DNA of 44,633 nt from Candidatus Aminicenans sakinawicola JGI OTU-1 (GCA_000493965.1 AWNV01000003.1:100456-145088); one strand, 5' to 3'. Positions 31,210 to 41,084 are shown, numbered from the stretch's first letter. Notes: generated by a model from the letters alone, not told the origin. Numbers and translations: made by a program.

Positions 31210-31916
31210 TTTTTATCCCCCTCGTTTTCCTGCCCGTAATAAGCATCCGGACCGTGCTTTCTTTGATAATGCTTATGCAAAATATATTCCGGCAGTCTGT
31301 CACTCTGTGGATTGAGCAGCATGGTCCCAAGTGCCATTTTTGCGACTTTTTCTAATGCAACATTATTCATCACGGCTTCTTCAGGTGTTTTCCCCCAGGA
31401 AAACACACCATGGCCAGCAACAAGAACAGCAGGCATTTCCAAAGGATTCAATTTGGCAAAACGTTCGACAATGACCTTTCCTGTATTCCTCTCATAGCCT
31501 TTTTTAACTTCCTTCTCAGTCAGGAACCTTGTTAAAGGAATGTCTCCTTTGAAATGATCGGCATGAGTAGTCCCAAAACAAGGGATTTCCATGCAAGCCT
31601 GTGCAAAAATAGATGCATATTCACTGTGTGTGTGAGCCACTCCAGTTATGTTTTCGAATTCTTTATATATTTCAAGATGAGTAGGAGTATCCGAAGAAGG
31701 ATTCAACTTGCCTTCGACTACATTTCCTTTTAAATCAAGCACTACCAGTTCTGACGGCTGCAATTCTATATAAGATATCCCGCTCGGTTTGATTACAACT
31801 AATTCTTTCTCCCGGTCATATCCACTGACATTTCCCCAAGTTAAAGCCACCAAACGATATTTGACAAGATCTAAGTTCGCCCGCCAGACCTTTTCCTTTA
31901 ATTCGGTTAACATCAA
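31206..31916 (-). CDS. araD: L-ribulose-5-phosphate 4-epimerase
   Basis: 236 residues, the size of E. coli AraD and alignable along its length by eye. It has LTWGNVSGYDREKELVVIKPSG near the start, KLNPSSDTPTHLEIYKEF, VAHTHSEYASIFAQA (zinc ligands His-x-His), TTHADHFKGDIPLTR, and the end HYQRKHGPDAYYGQ, which is nearly the E. coli ending. The enzyme (class II aldolase fold, Zn) turns L-ribulose-5-phosphate into D-xylulose-5-phosphate, feeding the pentose phosphate pathway. Start and stop overlap the neighbours by 4 bp each (ATGA type), so araB-araD-isomerase are translationally coupled. Confidence 0.95.
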   Translation of the reverse strand: MMLTELKEKVWRANLDLVKYRLVALTWGNVSGYDREKELVVIKPSGISYIELQPSELVVLDLKGNVVEGKLNPSSDTPTHLEIYKEFENITGVAHTHSEYASIFAQACMEIPCFGTTHADHFKGDIPLTRFLTEKEVKKGYERNTGKVIVERFAKLNPLEMPAVLVAGHGVFSWGKTPEEAVMNNVALEKVAKMALGTMLLNPQSDRLPEYILHKHYQRKHGPDAYYGQENEGDKK

Positions 31917-33610
31917 TTCTCTCTCCTCTGTTTACCGCGGATGGCAAGCAGATCCTTCATGACATTATACATGCTTCCCGACCATTGTGTTGTACCAAAT
32001 GAATCATGCAGTTGGCAGTACAAATTGTACAATTCTCGATATACCAGATTATTTCCATGGTCCGGTTCATACACTTCTTTTACTCCGGTCATCGCCTTCT
32101 GAGCTTCTTCAACACTCGAAAATCCACCTTCCTCTTTGGAAGCCACAGCCCCAAAAATCGCAGCACCCAAAGCGCAGGTTTGATCGCTTGCAGATACTTT
32201 CATCGGGCGTCCCGTTATATCCGCATATATCTGCATCAAAAAAGGGCTTTTAGAAGCCAAACCTCCGCAGTTTACAATCTCCTTGACCTGCACCCCGTAT
32301 TCTTCAATACGATTTATTATGGTAAGCGCTCCAAATGCGGTAGCTTCAATCAATGCTCGATAAATCTCGTGTGCCTGTGTCTGCAGCGTTTGCCCTATAA
32401 CAAGACCGCTCAGGAGAACATCCACAAGAATTGTTCTGTTCCCATTATTCCAATCCAATGCAAGCAGACCGTGCTCACCAGGCCTTTGTTTTGCAGCTTC
32501 AAGCTCCAGGTTTTTAAACTTCTCATCGATTGTTTTTCCATATTTATCAGGGGCAAGCTGATGAACAAACCATAAAAATATATCCCCCACAGCAGACTGC
32601 CCTGCCTCGATTCCAAAATAACCGGGGATAACAGACCCATCAACAATTCCACATACCCCAGGGATATCTGCAAGTTCTTTACTGTTCGGCCAGACCATTA
32701 TATCACAGGTGCTTGTGCCGAGTATTTTAACAAGAGTGCCCTCCTTAACTCCTGCTCCAACAGCACCCATATGCGCATCAAAAGCTCCAACTGCAACGGC
32801 AATTCCCGGCCTTAATCCCAGCCTTTCTGCCCACTCAGATGAAAGCCGCCCGGCCAATCGATCCGAAGGAACCGCCTCTTCATATAGTCTATCCCGAAGC
32901 AGTGCGAGATCCTGAGTCAATGTAGAAAGGAACTCTTTATCCGGCAGTCCTCCGTAAGCATCATTGTACATTGCTTTATGTCCTGCAGCACATACACTCC
33001 TGACAATACTGTCCGGTCTTGTATCTCCGGCCAAGACCGCCGGAATATAGTCACAGACCTCAACAAAACTATATGCAGAGTCATATACTTCCGGGGAAGA
33101 ATTTTTACAGTGAAGAATCTTACTCCAGAACCATTCGGATGAATATACTCCGCCTATTCTTGTTAAATACTCCGGCCGCATTTTCTTAGCCAGTTCAGTA
33201 ATCTGGGCAGCTTCCGCATAGCTTGAATGATCCTTCCAAAGCCAAACCATTGCATCCAAATTATTTTTGAATTCCGGCAATAATCCTAACGGAGTGCCTT
33301 CTTTATCGACAGGCATCGGACTGCTTCCTGTCGTATCCACACCAATCCCAATAATATTCCCTGCATCAAAATCCGAAAATTTATTTTCAGCCAGATGGAT
33401 GGCCTCCCTGACTGAAACACTGATTCCATCCAGATAATCCTGAGGATTCTGCCTCGCAATATTTGGATCGTTCGGGTCAATAAAGATGCCATTCTTACCC
33501 GAATGATAGGGAAAAACAGAACTCGAAAGTTCAGTGCCGTCCTCAATATCTAAAATCAGCGAACGGCATGAATTCGTCCCAAAATCTAAGCCCAAAGCAT
33601 ATTTCTTCAT
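31913..33610 (-). CDS. araB: Ribulokinase (FGGY family)
   Basis: 565 residues, the usual length for AraB. The N-terminal phosphate-binding strand is LGLDFGTNSCRSLILD, followed by IGVDTTGSSPMPVDKEGTPL and VWLWKDHSS. The family C-terminal ATPase half has VAVGAFDAHMGAVGAG, LGTSTCDIMVW and IVNCGGLASKSPFLMQIYADITGRP. The enzyme phosphorylates L-ribulose (and often D-ribulose and ribitol). It overlaps araD by 4 bp and starts 27 bp after the symporter stop. The A-H/D-x-x-G-A-x-G-A-G block and genome context separate it from xylulokinase. Confidence 0.94.
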   Translation of the reverse strand: MKKYALGLDFGTNSCRSLILDIEDGTELSSSVFPYHSGKNGIFIDPNDPNIARQNPQDYLDGISVSVREAIHLAENKFSDFDAGNIIGIGVDTTGSSPMPVDKEGTPLGLLPEFKNNLDAMVWLWKDHSSYAEAAQITELAKKMRPEYLTRIGGVYSSEWFWSKILHCKNSSPEVYDSAYSFVEVCDYIPAVLAGDTRPDSIVRSVCAAGHKAMYNDAYGGLPDKEFLSTLTQDLALLRDRLYEEAVPSDRLAGRLSSEWAERLGLRPGIAVAVGAFDAHMGAVGAGVKEGTLVKILGTSTCDIMVWPNSKELADIPGVCGIVDGSVIPGYFGIEAGQSAVGDIFLWFVHQLAPDKYGKTIDEKFKNLELEAAKQRPGEHGLLALDWNNGNRTILVDVLLSGLVIGQTLQTQAHEIYRALIEATAFGALTIINRIEEYGVQVKEIVNCGGLASKSPFLMQIYADITGRPMKVSASDQTCALGAAIFGAVASKEEGGFSSVEEAQKAMTGVKEVYEPDHGNNLVYRELYNLYCQLHDSFGTTQWSGSMYNVMKDLLAIRGKQRREN

Positions 33611-33637
33611 TCTTTACCTCGGAAAAATCTTTGGCCC

Positions 33638-35263
33638 TCACTTTGCAACAACCAGTGGAGAAAAGTAGATCAATATTAGCGCTATAATGACAAGAATAAC
33701 AATAGAAAGAATAACATCTCTCGTATTCCAGCTTGCACGCGACGCTTTCTTATCTTCGGCAACGGTAGTGCTGTAGGTAAGACCCTGTATTTTTTCGTAC
33801 GATGGGGCCCTTGTAAAAAGGCTGACAGCAACCATCGCAGCAATACAAACCAAAAACAGATACACACAGAAATACAAGAAGTTGATACTAGCAAAAGTGT
33901 ACAGCCACCCGCTTAAATGTTCCTTGTTTAATTCTGCAACCAACCGCAGCATGCCGATCCCAAAACCGCCGATCAGTGCGGTAAGTGCTCCTGACGAATT
34001 AATCCTTTTCCAGAATAAACCCAAAAGAAAAACAGCAGCAATCGGCGGGGCAAGATAAGATTGAACGCTCTGCAAATAATGGTATAACTCTCCAGAAATA
34101 AATTTCATAAATGGAATCCAGAGAATCCCGCAAATGACGACAACTCCCGTGGCAATACGTCCCACAAAAACGAGCGACTTCTCGGACGAGCGCGGTTTTA
34201 TCTTTTTATAGATATCCATTGTAAATAATGTAGAACATGAATTGAATACCGCAGCAAGAGAGCTCATTAGTGCAGCTAGCAGGCCTCCAGCCACAAGCCC
34301 TTTAAAGCCTGTCGGAAGAAGTGCCTTTACCATTGCAGGAAAAGCCTGGTCAGATGCAGCAAGATTGAGCTGATTGGTTTTTGTCAGGGCATAGGCAATT
34401 ACTCCCGGAATAATGAAAATGAAGAATGGAAGGAGTTTCAAGTATGCTGCAAAAATTGTCCCGCGTCTTCCCTGTGTTTCATTTTTTGCCGCTAGAACAC
34501 GCTGGACAATACATTGATCTGTACACCAGTACCAGACCCCGACGATCGGAGGTGCCAATACCATTCCGAGCCATGGAAAATCCGGATGATTTAACGGCAA
34601 AAATAAGTTGACATGATCAGCCCCTACAACAGAAACTAAATTTCCCCATCCTCCAATTTTTATTAACCCCATTATTGTTACTGTTATCGACCCCACAATC
34701 AATACTACAGCTTGCAGAGTTTCTGTGTAAACGACTGCCCGCAGTCCCCCCAAAACAGTATATATCCCAGTCAGTATTACTATAATCAAGGCTCCTGTCC
34801 AAAATTCAATTCCCAGCAGGGCTTGGAATACTACTCCACCTGCATAAATTGTAACGGATACTTTTGTCAGAACATAAGCAACGAGTGACATTAACGATAA
34901 AAACCAGCGTGCTGTCGGAGAATAACGCATCTCCAAAAATTCAGGCATCGTGAAAACTTTACTTCGCATGTAAAATGGGACGAAAACCCATCCCAGAAGA
35001 AGAATGACCCAGGCGTGTAATTCGTAATGCCCCATCGCGACCCCGCTTTTTACAGCAGTGCCGGCAAGTCCGACGATGTGTTCAGAACCAATGTTGGATG
35101 CAAAAATGGATGCACCAATCACAAACCAACCGATATGCCGGCTTGCTAAGAAATAATCAGTCGTATTTACCTGCTTTTTTCTTATAACCCACCAGGCAAT
35201 TCCGAAAAGGACTAAAAAATATAATGAAATGATTATCCAGTCAAACAGCTGAAATCCAGACAT
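33638..35263 (-). CDS. SSS Na+/sugar symporter of the arabinose module
   Basis: 541 residues with about 14 TM helices. SSS family: DYFLASRHIGWFVIGASIFASNIGSEHIVGLAG (TM2 with the GSEH sugar-site motif of SGLT-type carriers), YTVLGGLRAVVYTETLQA, and WYWCTDQCIVQRVLAAKN, which is characteristic of the glucose/galactose (SglT) group. The co-directional ara genes directly downstream indicate that it carries arabinose or arabinosides. A 172-bp spacer separates it from the GH127 gene, enough for a separate promoter. It is clearly a different subgroup from the 704-residue symporter at the window start. Confidence 0.92.
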   Translation of the reverse strand: MSGFQLFDWIIISLYFLVLFGIAWWVIRKKQVNTTDYFLASRHIGWFVIGASIFASNIGSEHIVGLAGTAVKSGVAMGHYELHAWVILLLGWVFVPFYMRSKVFTMPEFLEMRYSPTARWFLSLMSLVAYVLTKVSVTIYAGGVVFQALLGIEFWTGALIIVILTGIYTVLGGLRAVVYTETLQAVVLIVGSITVTIMGLIKIGGWGNLVSVVGADHVNLFLPLNHPDFPWLGMVLAPPIVGVWYWCTDQCIVQRVLAAKNETQGRRGTIFAAYLKLLPFFIFIIPGVIAYALTKTNQLNLAASDQAFPAMVKALLPTGFKGLVAGGLLAALMSSLAAVFNSCSTLFTMDIYKKIKPRSSEKSLVFVGRIATGVVVICGILWIPFMKFISGELYHYLQSVQSYLAPPIAAVFLLGLFWKRINSSGALTALIGGFGIGMLRLVAELNKEHLSGWLYTFASINFLYFCVYLFLVCIAAMVAVSLFTRAPSYEKIQGLTYSTTVAEDKKASRASWNTRDVILSIVILVIIALILIYFSPLVVAK

Positions 35264-35435
35264 GAATATTATCCTTTCTTCAAGATTTTTATAATCATAT
35301 CAAATCTTTTCTTAAATCAAACTTTATCCTGACTCTATCAAACTTCTGCTGTACCTTGCCCCAACCTAATCACTACGGCAACCGATGCGTAGGTTAGGTC
35401 GGATCGTAAATAATCCAGCTTAATCATTCGATTCT

Positions 35436-37457
35436 TTACTTTTTTCTTGGAATCCACACTGCCATCTCCCCTGCTCCGCGGTGCCCCCACACATAATAAG
35501 GAATCGCTGTAAATTTCTTCCTTAACTGCTTTCCTTCCTTCACGCTGTCCAACGCAGCACATTCGCCCTTTATCAGCATAATGCCTCCCAACTTATCACC
35601 ACAGTATTCAGCCTCAAGAACCGAATCATCAGGCAGAGAAAGCTCAAGCACATGCCCATTATTGTCTGCACCCTCTAAACAGTAAACAACAGGCCCCCTC
35701 TCCAAAGCCACTTTCCCTAAGTTTTCCTCCACTTTCTCATTACACAACACTCGCCGAACCTGTATTGGAAATAATATTTCAACCTTATCCCCTTTCTCCC
35801 ACCTGCGCCGAATACGTGCGAAACCTTTATTTGTATCAATCCTGCATTTTTTACCATTTACCTTGAGAACTACTTCCCCTTTGCTCTTCTCTTTATAGCT
35901 GTACAGATCCCCTTGTACAGGATTACCCTGTGACCACCCGGGAATACGTATGTGAAGCGCAAACTTACCGCTGCGTTCCGGATCAACCGCAATCTTTACT
36001 GCCCCATCCCAAGGATAGCGCGTTTCCTGCCCTATATTAATCCTGTTCCCATCAATCTCTATCGTGCTGGAGCTTTGAACAAATAGGTTGATATAGATAA
36101 TATCGCCCTTCTGTGCATAAATATACCCTGGAAATGAAGGTAGGAAGCGAGTTATGTTTCCAGGACAGCAGGCACAGTCGAACCACGGCTTGCGTGTAAG
36201 TTCACCCTGGTTAAATTTGTATTTCCCATCAGACTCAAGAGGATTTGGATAAAAGAAACGGTCACCGCTAAGGGACACACCCGAAATTAACCCATTGTAT
36301 ACTATCCTCTCCAGGACATCGATGTACTTTGCATCGCTATGAAGAAGAAAAAGGCGGTGGTTCCACATTGCATTTGCGATGGCTGCACAGGTCTCATTAT
36401 AGGCAGTGCGATTGGGCAGTTCGTAGTTATCCCCGAACGCCTCTCCTTCATGCCTGGCGCCTATACCTCCGGTAAGATAGAGCTTTTTTGTAACGACGTT
36501 TTCCCAGATGCGGTCTATCGCATTTATGTAGTCCTTATCACCAGTAAGCGCAGCCACATCTGCCATGCCTGAATACATATAGCCAGCACGAACAGCATGC
36601 CCAACCGCTTCTCTCTGTTCAATCACCGGCTTGTGAGACTGTAGATATTCAAGCTCACTATAGACAGCAAAATTCGATGACTTGGGATAAATCTTCAATT
36701 TCAGAGAAGGACCGCGTTCATCGAGGAAAAACTTGGCAAGCCTCAGGTATTTTTCATTACCTGTCACACGGTACAATTTTGCAAGGCCTATTTCTATTTC
36801 TTGATGCCCTGGAGCACCATGTTTTTTATCAGGGCCAAATACCCTGTCAACAAGGTCTGCATTCTTTACCGCTACATCCAGCAAAGTTTTTTTGCCTGTC
36901 GCTAGATAATAAGCAACTGCTGCTTCATACATATGTCCCGCACAATAAAGTTCATGGCTGACTCCCAAGTTTGACCAGCGTTTATCTCCGGCACCAGCAG
37001 CCGGATGATCAGGATCAATCGTACGAGAAGTATAAAGGTAGCCGTCATCTTCCTGGGCGGCAGAGACTTTCGCAATTAAGTCATCCATATATTTTTCAAG
37101 CTTTGGATCCGGGTGAAGGCTTAATGAATAAGAGGCCCCTTCCATCACCTTATATACATCCGAATCATTATAACGGTAGCCCTCGAACTTCCCTTCCATC
37201 ATTCCGGCAGCCTTAGAAAAATTATTTATACGCCCAGTTTCTTCACACTTTTTAAAAGCAAAGGGTATAGTTACGGTTCGGTTTGTTTCCATACGCGGGG
37301 CCCAGAAAATGTCGTTTACTCTTACATCTGTAAATTGGACTGGTTTTACAGGATAATCCTTTTGTTTTTTGGCTGCACCCACAACGTTCGTTAACACTAA
37401 AAAACCAGCTATTATTATCAATTTAAGGATGATATTCCATTTAAATGATGTTTTCAT
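35436..37457 (-). CDS. GH127 beta-L-arabinofuranosidase-like exported enzyme
   Basis: 673 residues. Signal peptide (about 1-28, ending NVVGAA), then the GH127 (formerly DUF1680) fold: FTDVRVNDIFWAPRMETNRTVTIPFAFKKCEETGRI, the (alpha/alpha)6 barrel with GQ/GH-rich loops, and NETCAAIANAMWNHRLF (conserved Glu). The zinc-cysteine site WFDCACCPGN has Cys428, Cys430 and Cys431. In Bifidobacterium HypBA1, of the same family, this Cys is the nucleophile. A C-terminal beta-domain follows. The enzyme should release L-arabinose from beta-L-arabinofuranosides outside the cytoplasm, supplying the symporter and ara genes encoded downstream. The gene starts 49 bp after the gatD stop. Confidence 0.9.
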   Translation of the reverse strand: MKTSFKWNIILKLIIIAGFLVLTNVVGAAKKQKDYPVKPVQFTDVRVNDIFWAPRMETNRTVTIPFAFKKCEETGRINNFSKAAGMMEGKFEGYRYNDSDVYKVMEGASYSLSLHPDPKLEKYMDDLIAKVSAAQEDDGYLYTSRTIDPDHPAAGAGDKRWSNLGVSHELYCAGHMYEAAVAYYLATGKKTLLDVAVKNADLVDRVFGPDKKHGAPGHQEIEIGLAKLYRVTGNEKYLRLAKFFLDERGPSLKLKIYPKSSNFAVYSELEYLQSHKPVIEQREAVGHAVRAGYMYSGMADVAALTGDKDYINAIDRIWENVVTKKLYLTGGIGARHEGEAFGDNYELPNRTAYNETCAAIANAMWNHRLFLLHSDAKYIDVLERIVYNGLISGVSLSGDRFFYPNPLESDGKYKFNQGELTRKPWFDCACCPGNITRFLPSFPGYIYAQKGDIIYINLFVQSSSTIEIDGNRINIGQETRYPWDGAVKIAVDPERSGKFALHIRIPGWSQGNPVQGDLYSYKEKSKGEVVLKVNGKKCRIDTNKGFARIRRRWEKGDKVEILFPIQVRRVLCNEKVEENLGKVALERGPVVYCLEGADNNGHVLELSLPDDSVLEAEYCGDKLGGIMLIKGECAALDSVKEGKQLRKKFTAIPYYVWGHRGAGEMAVWIPRKK

Positions 37458-37506
37458 TTATCCCCTTCTTTTAAACCTGGATTATTCAATCTCATTCGAT
37501 ACGTTT

Positions 37507-38892
37507 TTATTTACGGAATTTTTTGATAAATTCCTCAACCTCCGGCACTCCTCCCTGATATATCAGATATCCATTGTACGGCTCACGAGGTGTGATATCG
37601 TCATTAACCGGAGCTAACATAATCTTCTTAACTTTTTCAGGGTCCTGGGTCTGCCCTAACGCCCATCCCAACTTGATATATGCAACTTCGGGCAGCATAT
37701 TCCCAGTAGGAATCACGCCCTTGGCCATGAGGTCTCTTCCAGTATCGTATACATACATATGAACATAACCCCATAAGGTTTGGACAGTCATATAAATCGG
37801 GATATCTTTTTTAAATGCTCTTTCAATTACAGGATACAGAGGCTTGTTCACATGGCCAAGTCCTGTCCCTGCAATCACAATACCTTTATATCCATTATCT
37901 ATAAGTGAATCAATAATGTCCGGTTTCATATTCGGGTAATAATAAACAATGGAAACTTTTTCTTCAAAATAAGGCAGTATTCTTACTTTTCTGTCTTTGC
38001 GCCTGTGATTGTACTCGGGCTTCAAAGCTTCTACACTATTTCTTGTAACCTTTCCGAGAGGGATATCTCCCACAGTCCTGAATGTCGACCTGTAGGAAGA
38101 GTGCATCTTCCTCACTCTCGTGCCTCTGTGTAAAAAACCATATTCATCGGATGTCGGACCGAACATACAGACCATTACTTCTGCAATGTCAGAATACCCG
38201 GCTGCATAAGCAGCATGCATAAGGTTTAATGCAGCATCAGAACTAGGCCTGTCCGAAGATCGCTGTGAGCCTACCAGGATGATCGGGACAGGAGAGCCTT
38301 GTATCATATAAGTTAATGCCGCTGCAGTATGATGGAGTGTATCTGTCCCATGTCCGATGATTATACCGTCTGTCCCCTTTTCAATCTCTTTACCGATAGC
38401 CACTGCCAGAGCTTTATACTGTTCAGGCCCCATGTTTTCACTGAAAACTGCAAACAATTTTTCAGTTGTAAGATTGCAGATATCAGCGAGTTCAGGGACA
38501 GCCCCATACAATTCTCCAGGCGAAAAAGCCGGAATCACGGCTCCTGTTCTATAATCCAACCTGGAAGCGATCGTTCCTCCCGTTCCAAAGAGTTTAACAT
38601 TCGGTTTATCATCAGAATAGGGAAACTCCTTTTCCGGGATTTGATATTTTGCTTTTTTGTACCCCAATTCTTTTATGGATTTTATTGTATCAATATTAAT
38701 TCCAATATTATAACCTGTGGCAATTTTCAAAACGATGTGCTCATCATCATCATTTTCTGAACGCGGCAGGATTGTTCCTTTGAACATCCCTCTAGTTGAA
38801 TCAATTTCTACCTTTCCCCAAACTCTGGCATCATATTTTTTTAATACGGAGAGAGATCTGCCTTTATATCCCTGGAAAATATCTTCAGTCAT
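37507..38892 (-). CDS. gatD: Glutamyl-tRNA(Gln) amidotransferase subunit D
   Basis: 461 residues, slightly longer than archaeal GatD (about 410-440). The N-terminal beta-domain (about 1-90) is the GatD-specific extension. The L-asparaginase-type domain has the catalytic quartet visible: Thr107 in LFGTGGTIAS, Thr183-Asp184 in GHGTDT and Lys262 in RVRKMHSS. GSQRSSDRPSSDAALNLMHAA is typical of GatD rather than plain asparaginase. The subunit releases ammonia from Gln or Asn and passes it to GatE, which amidates Glu-tRNA(Gln). It follows gatE after 10 bp. GatDE is described as an archaeal system, so its presence among bacterial genes is notable. Confidence 0.93.
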   Translation of the reverse strand: MTEDIFQGYKGRSLSVLKKYDARVWGKVEIDSTRGMFKGTILPRSENDDDEHIVLKIATGYNIGINIDTIKSIKELGYKKAKYQIPEKEFPYSDDKPNVKLFGTGGTIASRLDYRTGAVIPAFSPGELYGAVPELADICNLTTEKLFAVFSENMGPEQYKALAVAIGKEIEKGTDGIIIGHGTDTLHHTAAALTYMIQGSPVPIILVGSQRSSDRPSSDAALNLMHAAYAAGYSDIAEVMVCMFGPTSDEYGFLHRGTRVRKMHSSYRSTFRTVGDIPLGKVTRNSVEALKPEYNHRRKDRKVRILPYFEEKVSIVYYYPNMKPDIIDSLIDNGYKGIVIAGTGLGHVNKPLYPVIERAFKKDIPIYMTVQTLWGYVHMYVYDTGRDLMAKGVIPTGNMLPEVAYIKLGWALGQTQDPEKVKKIMLAPVNDDITPREPYNGYLIYQGGVPEVEEFIKKFRK

Positions 38893-38902
38893 GATTCAGT
38901 CC

Positions 38903-40897
38903 TTATCTGCCAGCCAGGGGCTGCCCGTCATGTTTTTCTACAAATTCCCTTAATTCTACCATAGGAATATTTCCCAAAGCAGTTCTATTAACTTCCCCCA
39001 TTATCCAGTTTACTTCAGCATTATTATTACTGGATGTGTTTATATCCATAAATTTTCTCTTCAGAAAAGGAATTCTATAAAATATTTGCTGTTTGGATAA
39101 TTTGATAAATTTAATAGAGACAAGAACCGACTCGAAATCCATTTTTGGATGCTGATAAACTACAGGAATCATTATTTTGGCGATGGCCAAATCCAGATTT
39201 TCTTTTTTAATAAAACTCAGCAGCTCGAATATTCTTTCGTAATTAAAATCAGGAGAAACAGGATACTTTCCTTCAACATGTTTCAAATTATGCCCGAATA
39301 GAGTGCCTGCAAATCTCGAATCTATTTTGAGGTCATTTATGATTCTTTCAATAATAGGAACAAGATTATTCCTTAAGATGTAGTTATATGTATCTTCGGG
39401 TATCTTCCATTTCCTAAGCTGCCGGTAGCGCTCACATACATCTTTGGGAAGTCGTTTGTTTAGTTTATCGATATAGTCATCATCCAGAGGTATCGGAGCT
39501 GAATCAGTATCCGGATACATTCTATCAGGCCCAGGAAGGACTCTTTCAAAGATCGTAGTTCCATCTTCAAAAGACTTCCGGCTCTCATTGGGCACACCTT
39601 TAAACGCCCATTGACATCGTTCTTCCACTGTTTCCAGGGCAGTCGGCATATCTTCTTCGTGCCCCCATATTAGGAGCTGCGCATCATTTTTGCCCGATCC
39701 AAGGATTTCTTTTATTCTTATAAAATTTGCATCTGAAATTACTTTTTCAAACTGCTCAGAATGGACAAGGTTCGGCTTTTCTATGCAAGCAATTACCTTA
39801 AGCCTGTCACTTAATTCATCTGCAAACATTTTTCCGGGCTGGGTGAAATGTGATAGAATTCCTCCAAACTCAGGAAGATTAACAGCAGCTATTTTCCAGC
39901 CATTTTCCTTGGCGGATATTAGAGGCCTGTAATAAAAATCAAACTCCTTCGGGTCAAGGAATTTATATTTGATTTTCCATTTATCCACGTCTTTAACTTT
40001 CTTGGAAATAATGCCCCTAATTCTCAGCAGTGCCCACTGTCTGAAGACCTCATTATGGGTGAGTTCGGGTATCAATTTATTATGAGAAACCCCTTTTATT
40101 TCTACCCTTGTTCCACCCCTGCAGCTTACATTGACATCTTCTCTTCCAGCTCCAATCCCGACTCTCACTTTCCCTGTGCTTCTGTTCAAAAAACGGATAT
40201 ACTCTGCCCCTTCTTTGACTTCGTCAGGATTTGCAAAATCGGGATATGTGACTGTTTCAATAAGGGGAATGCCCAGCCTGTCAGTCTGATAAATTCTCAC
40301 ATGGCCTACATCAGAAACTTCCCGGCAGGCATCCTCCTCGATGCTCAATTGAATGATGCGGACTTTTTTATTTTTTAACTGTATTTCTCCTTCAACTCCC
40401 AAAATCGCAGTCCTCTGGAATCCGGTCGGAATGCTTCCATCAAGATACTGCTTTCGGGTAATATGGACTTCACCGACAATATTCAACTTACACAGCAGTG
40501 AGATCTCCAATGCTATCTTCAGTGCTTCCCTATTGATCGGGAAAGGAGGAGTGTCGTCAATATCATAAGTACAGGCTGTTCTATCCTTAATCCTGTAGAT
40601 AATCTGCTTCTTCGTCTTGAATTCCATCAGTGCAGTTCCATCATATTCCCCAAGTTCACTGAGAGTGGGTCTCATATGCCGGATTATCTCTGCATCGTAA
40701 TCATCTAAGTCATTATATATTCCAGCAGGACAGTTACAAAAAAGCTTTTTACCGGTTTTAAGCTGCTGATGGACTTCTAATCCGGACATAAATCCAACAC
40801 GGTCATAATCTGCCTGTGCAGCCATTTTCCTGGGCACATATCCAACCGCTTTTTTGCTTTGTGTGTAATTTTCTTGAGGATCAAGATATCGTTTCAT
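38903..40897 (-). CDS. gatE: Glutamyl-tRNA(Gln) amidotransferase subunit E
   Basis: 664 residues, near the archaeal GatE length of about 620-640. The N-terminal kinase domain is recognisable from YDRVGFMSGLEVHQQLKTGKKLFCNCP, KTKKQIIYRIKDRTACTYDIDDTPPFPIN, ARKQYLDGSIPTGFQRT-type residues (ITRKQYLDGSIPTGFQRTAI) and LIETVTYPDFANPDEVKEGAEYIRFLNRSTGKVRVGIGAGREDVNVS. The central GAD-like insertion specific to GatE (about 295-430) has LSDRLKVIACIEKPN and WGHEEDMPTALE. The C-terminal tail is a YqeY-like helical domain. It phosphorylates and transamidates Glu-tRNA(Gln). GatB would lack the GAD insert, so E is the right call. Divergent from htpG across 187 bp. Confidence 0.93.
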   Translation of the reverse strand: MKRYLDPQENYTQSKKAVGYVPRKMAAQADYDRVGFMSGLEVHQQLKTGKKLFCNCPAGIYNDLDDYDAEIIRHMRPTLSELGEYDGTALMEFKTKKQIIYRIKDRTACTYDIDDTPPFPINREALKIALEISLLCKLNIVGEVHITRKQYLDGSIPTGFQRTAILGVEGEIQLKNKKVRIIQLSIEEDACREVSDVGHVRIYQTDRLGIPLIETVTYPDFANPDEVKEGAEYIRFLNRSTGKVRVGIGAGREDVNVSCRGGTRVEIKGVSHNKLIPELTHNEVFRQWALLRIRGIISKKVKDVDKWKIKYKFLDPKEFDFYYRPLISAKENGWKIAAVNLPEFGGILSHFTQPGKMFADELSDRLKVIACIEKPNLVHSEQFEKVISDANFIRIKEILGSGKNDAQLLIWGHEEDMPTALETVEERCQWAFKGVPNESRKSFEDGTTIFERVLPGPDRMYPDTDSAPIPLDDDYIDKLNKRLPKDVCERYRQLRKWKIPEDTYNYILRNNLVPIIERIINDLKIDSRFAGTLFGHNLKHVEGKYPVSPDFNYERIFELLSFIKKENLDLAIAKIMIPVVYQHPKMDFESVLVSIKFIKLSKQQIFYRIPFLKRKFMDINTSSNNNAEVNWIMGEVNRTALGNIPMVELREFVEKHDGQPLAGR

Positions 40898-41084
40898 TTC
40901 AAGTTATATATCTTAACAATAAAGAATCATTTTAAAAAGAAAATTCATGGATAACATTTATTTGACGATTAGTCTAAGCTGTGGTAAAAATTATGCTTAA
41001 CTGAGAATAAAACAAAAAATTACCATGCTCATTATAAACAGATAATAAAATAAATCTCTATTTAAAATAACAACAGGAGAAAAG

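Noticed and set aside
35338..35562. 74-residue minus-strand ORF between GH127 and the symporter
   Set aside because: Overlaps the well-supported GH127 3' end in another frame; composition looks like a shadow frame.
37507..38892. Plain L-asparaginase
   Set aside because: The N-terminal 90-residue extension and linkage to gatE 10 bp upstream identify GatD.
38903..40897. GatB instead of GatE
   Set aside because: The GAD-like central insertion, the length of 664 and the adjacent GatD fit GatE; no gatA or gatC is next to it.
41040..41084. CIRCE or heat-shock operator before htpG
   Set aside because: No TTAGCACTC-N9-GAGTGCTAA-like repeat could be found.
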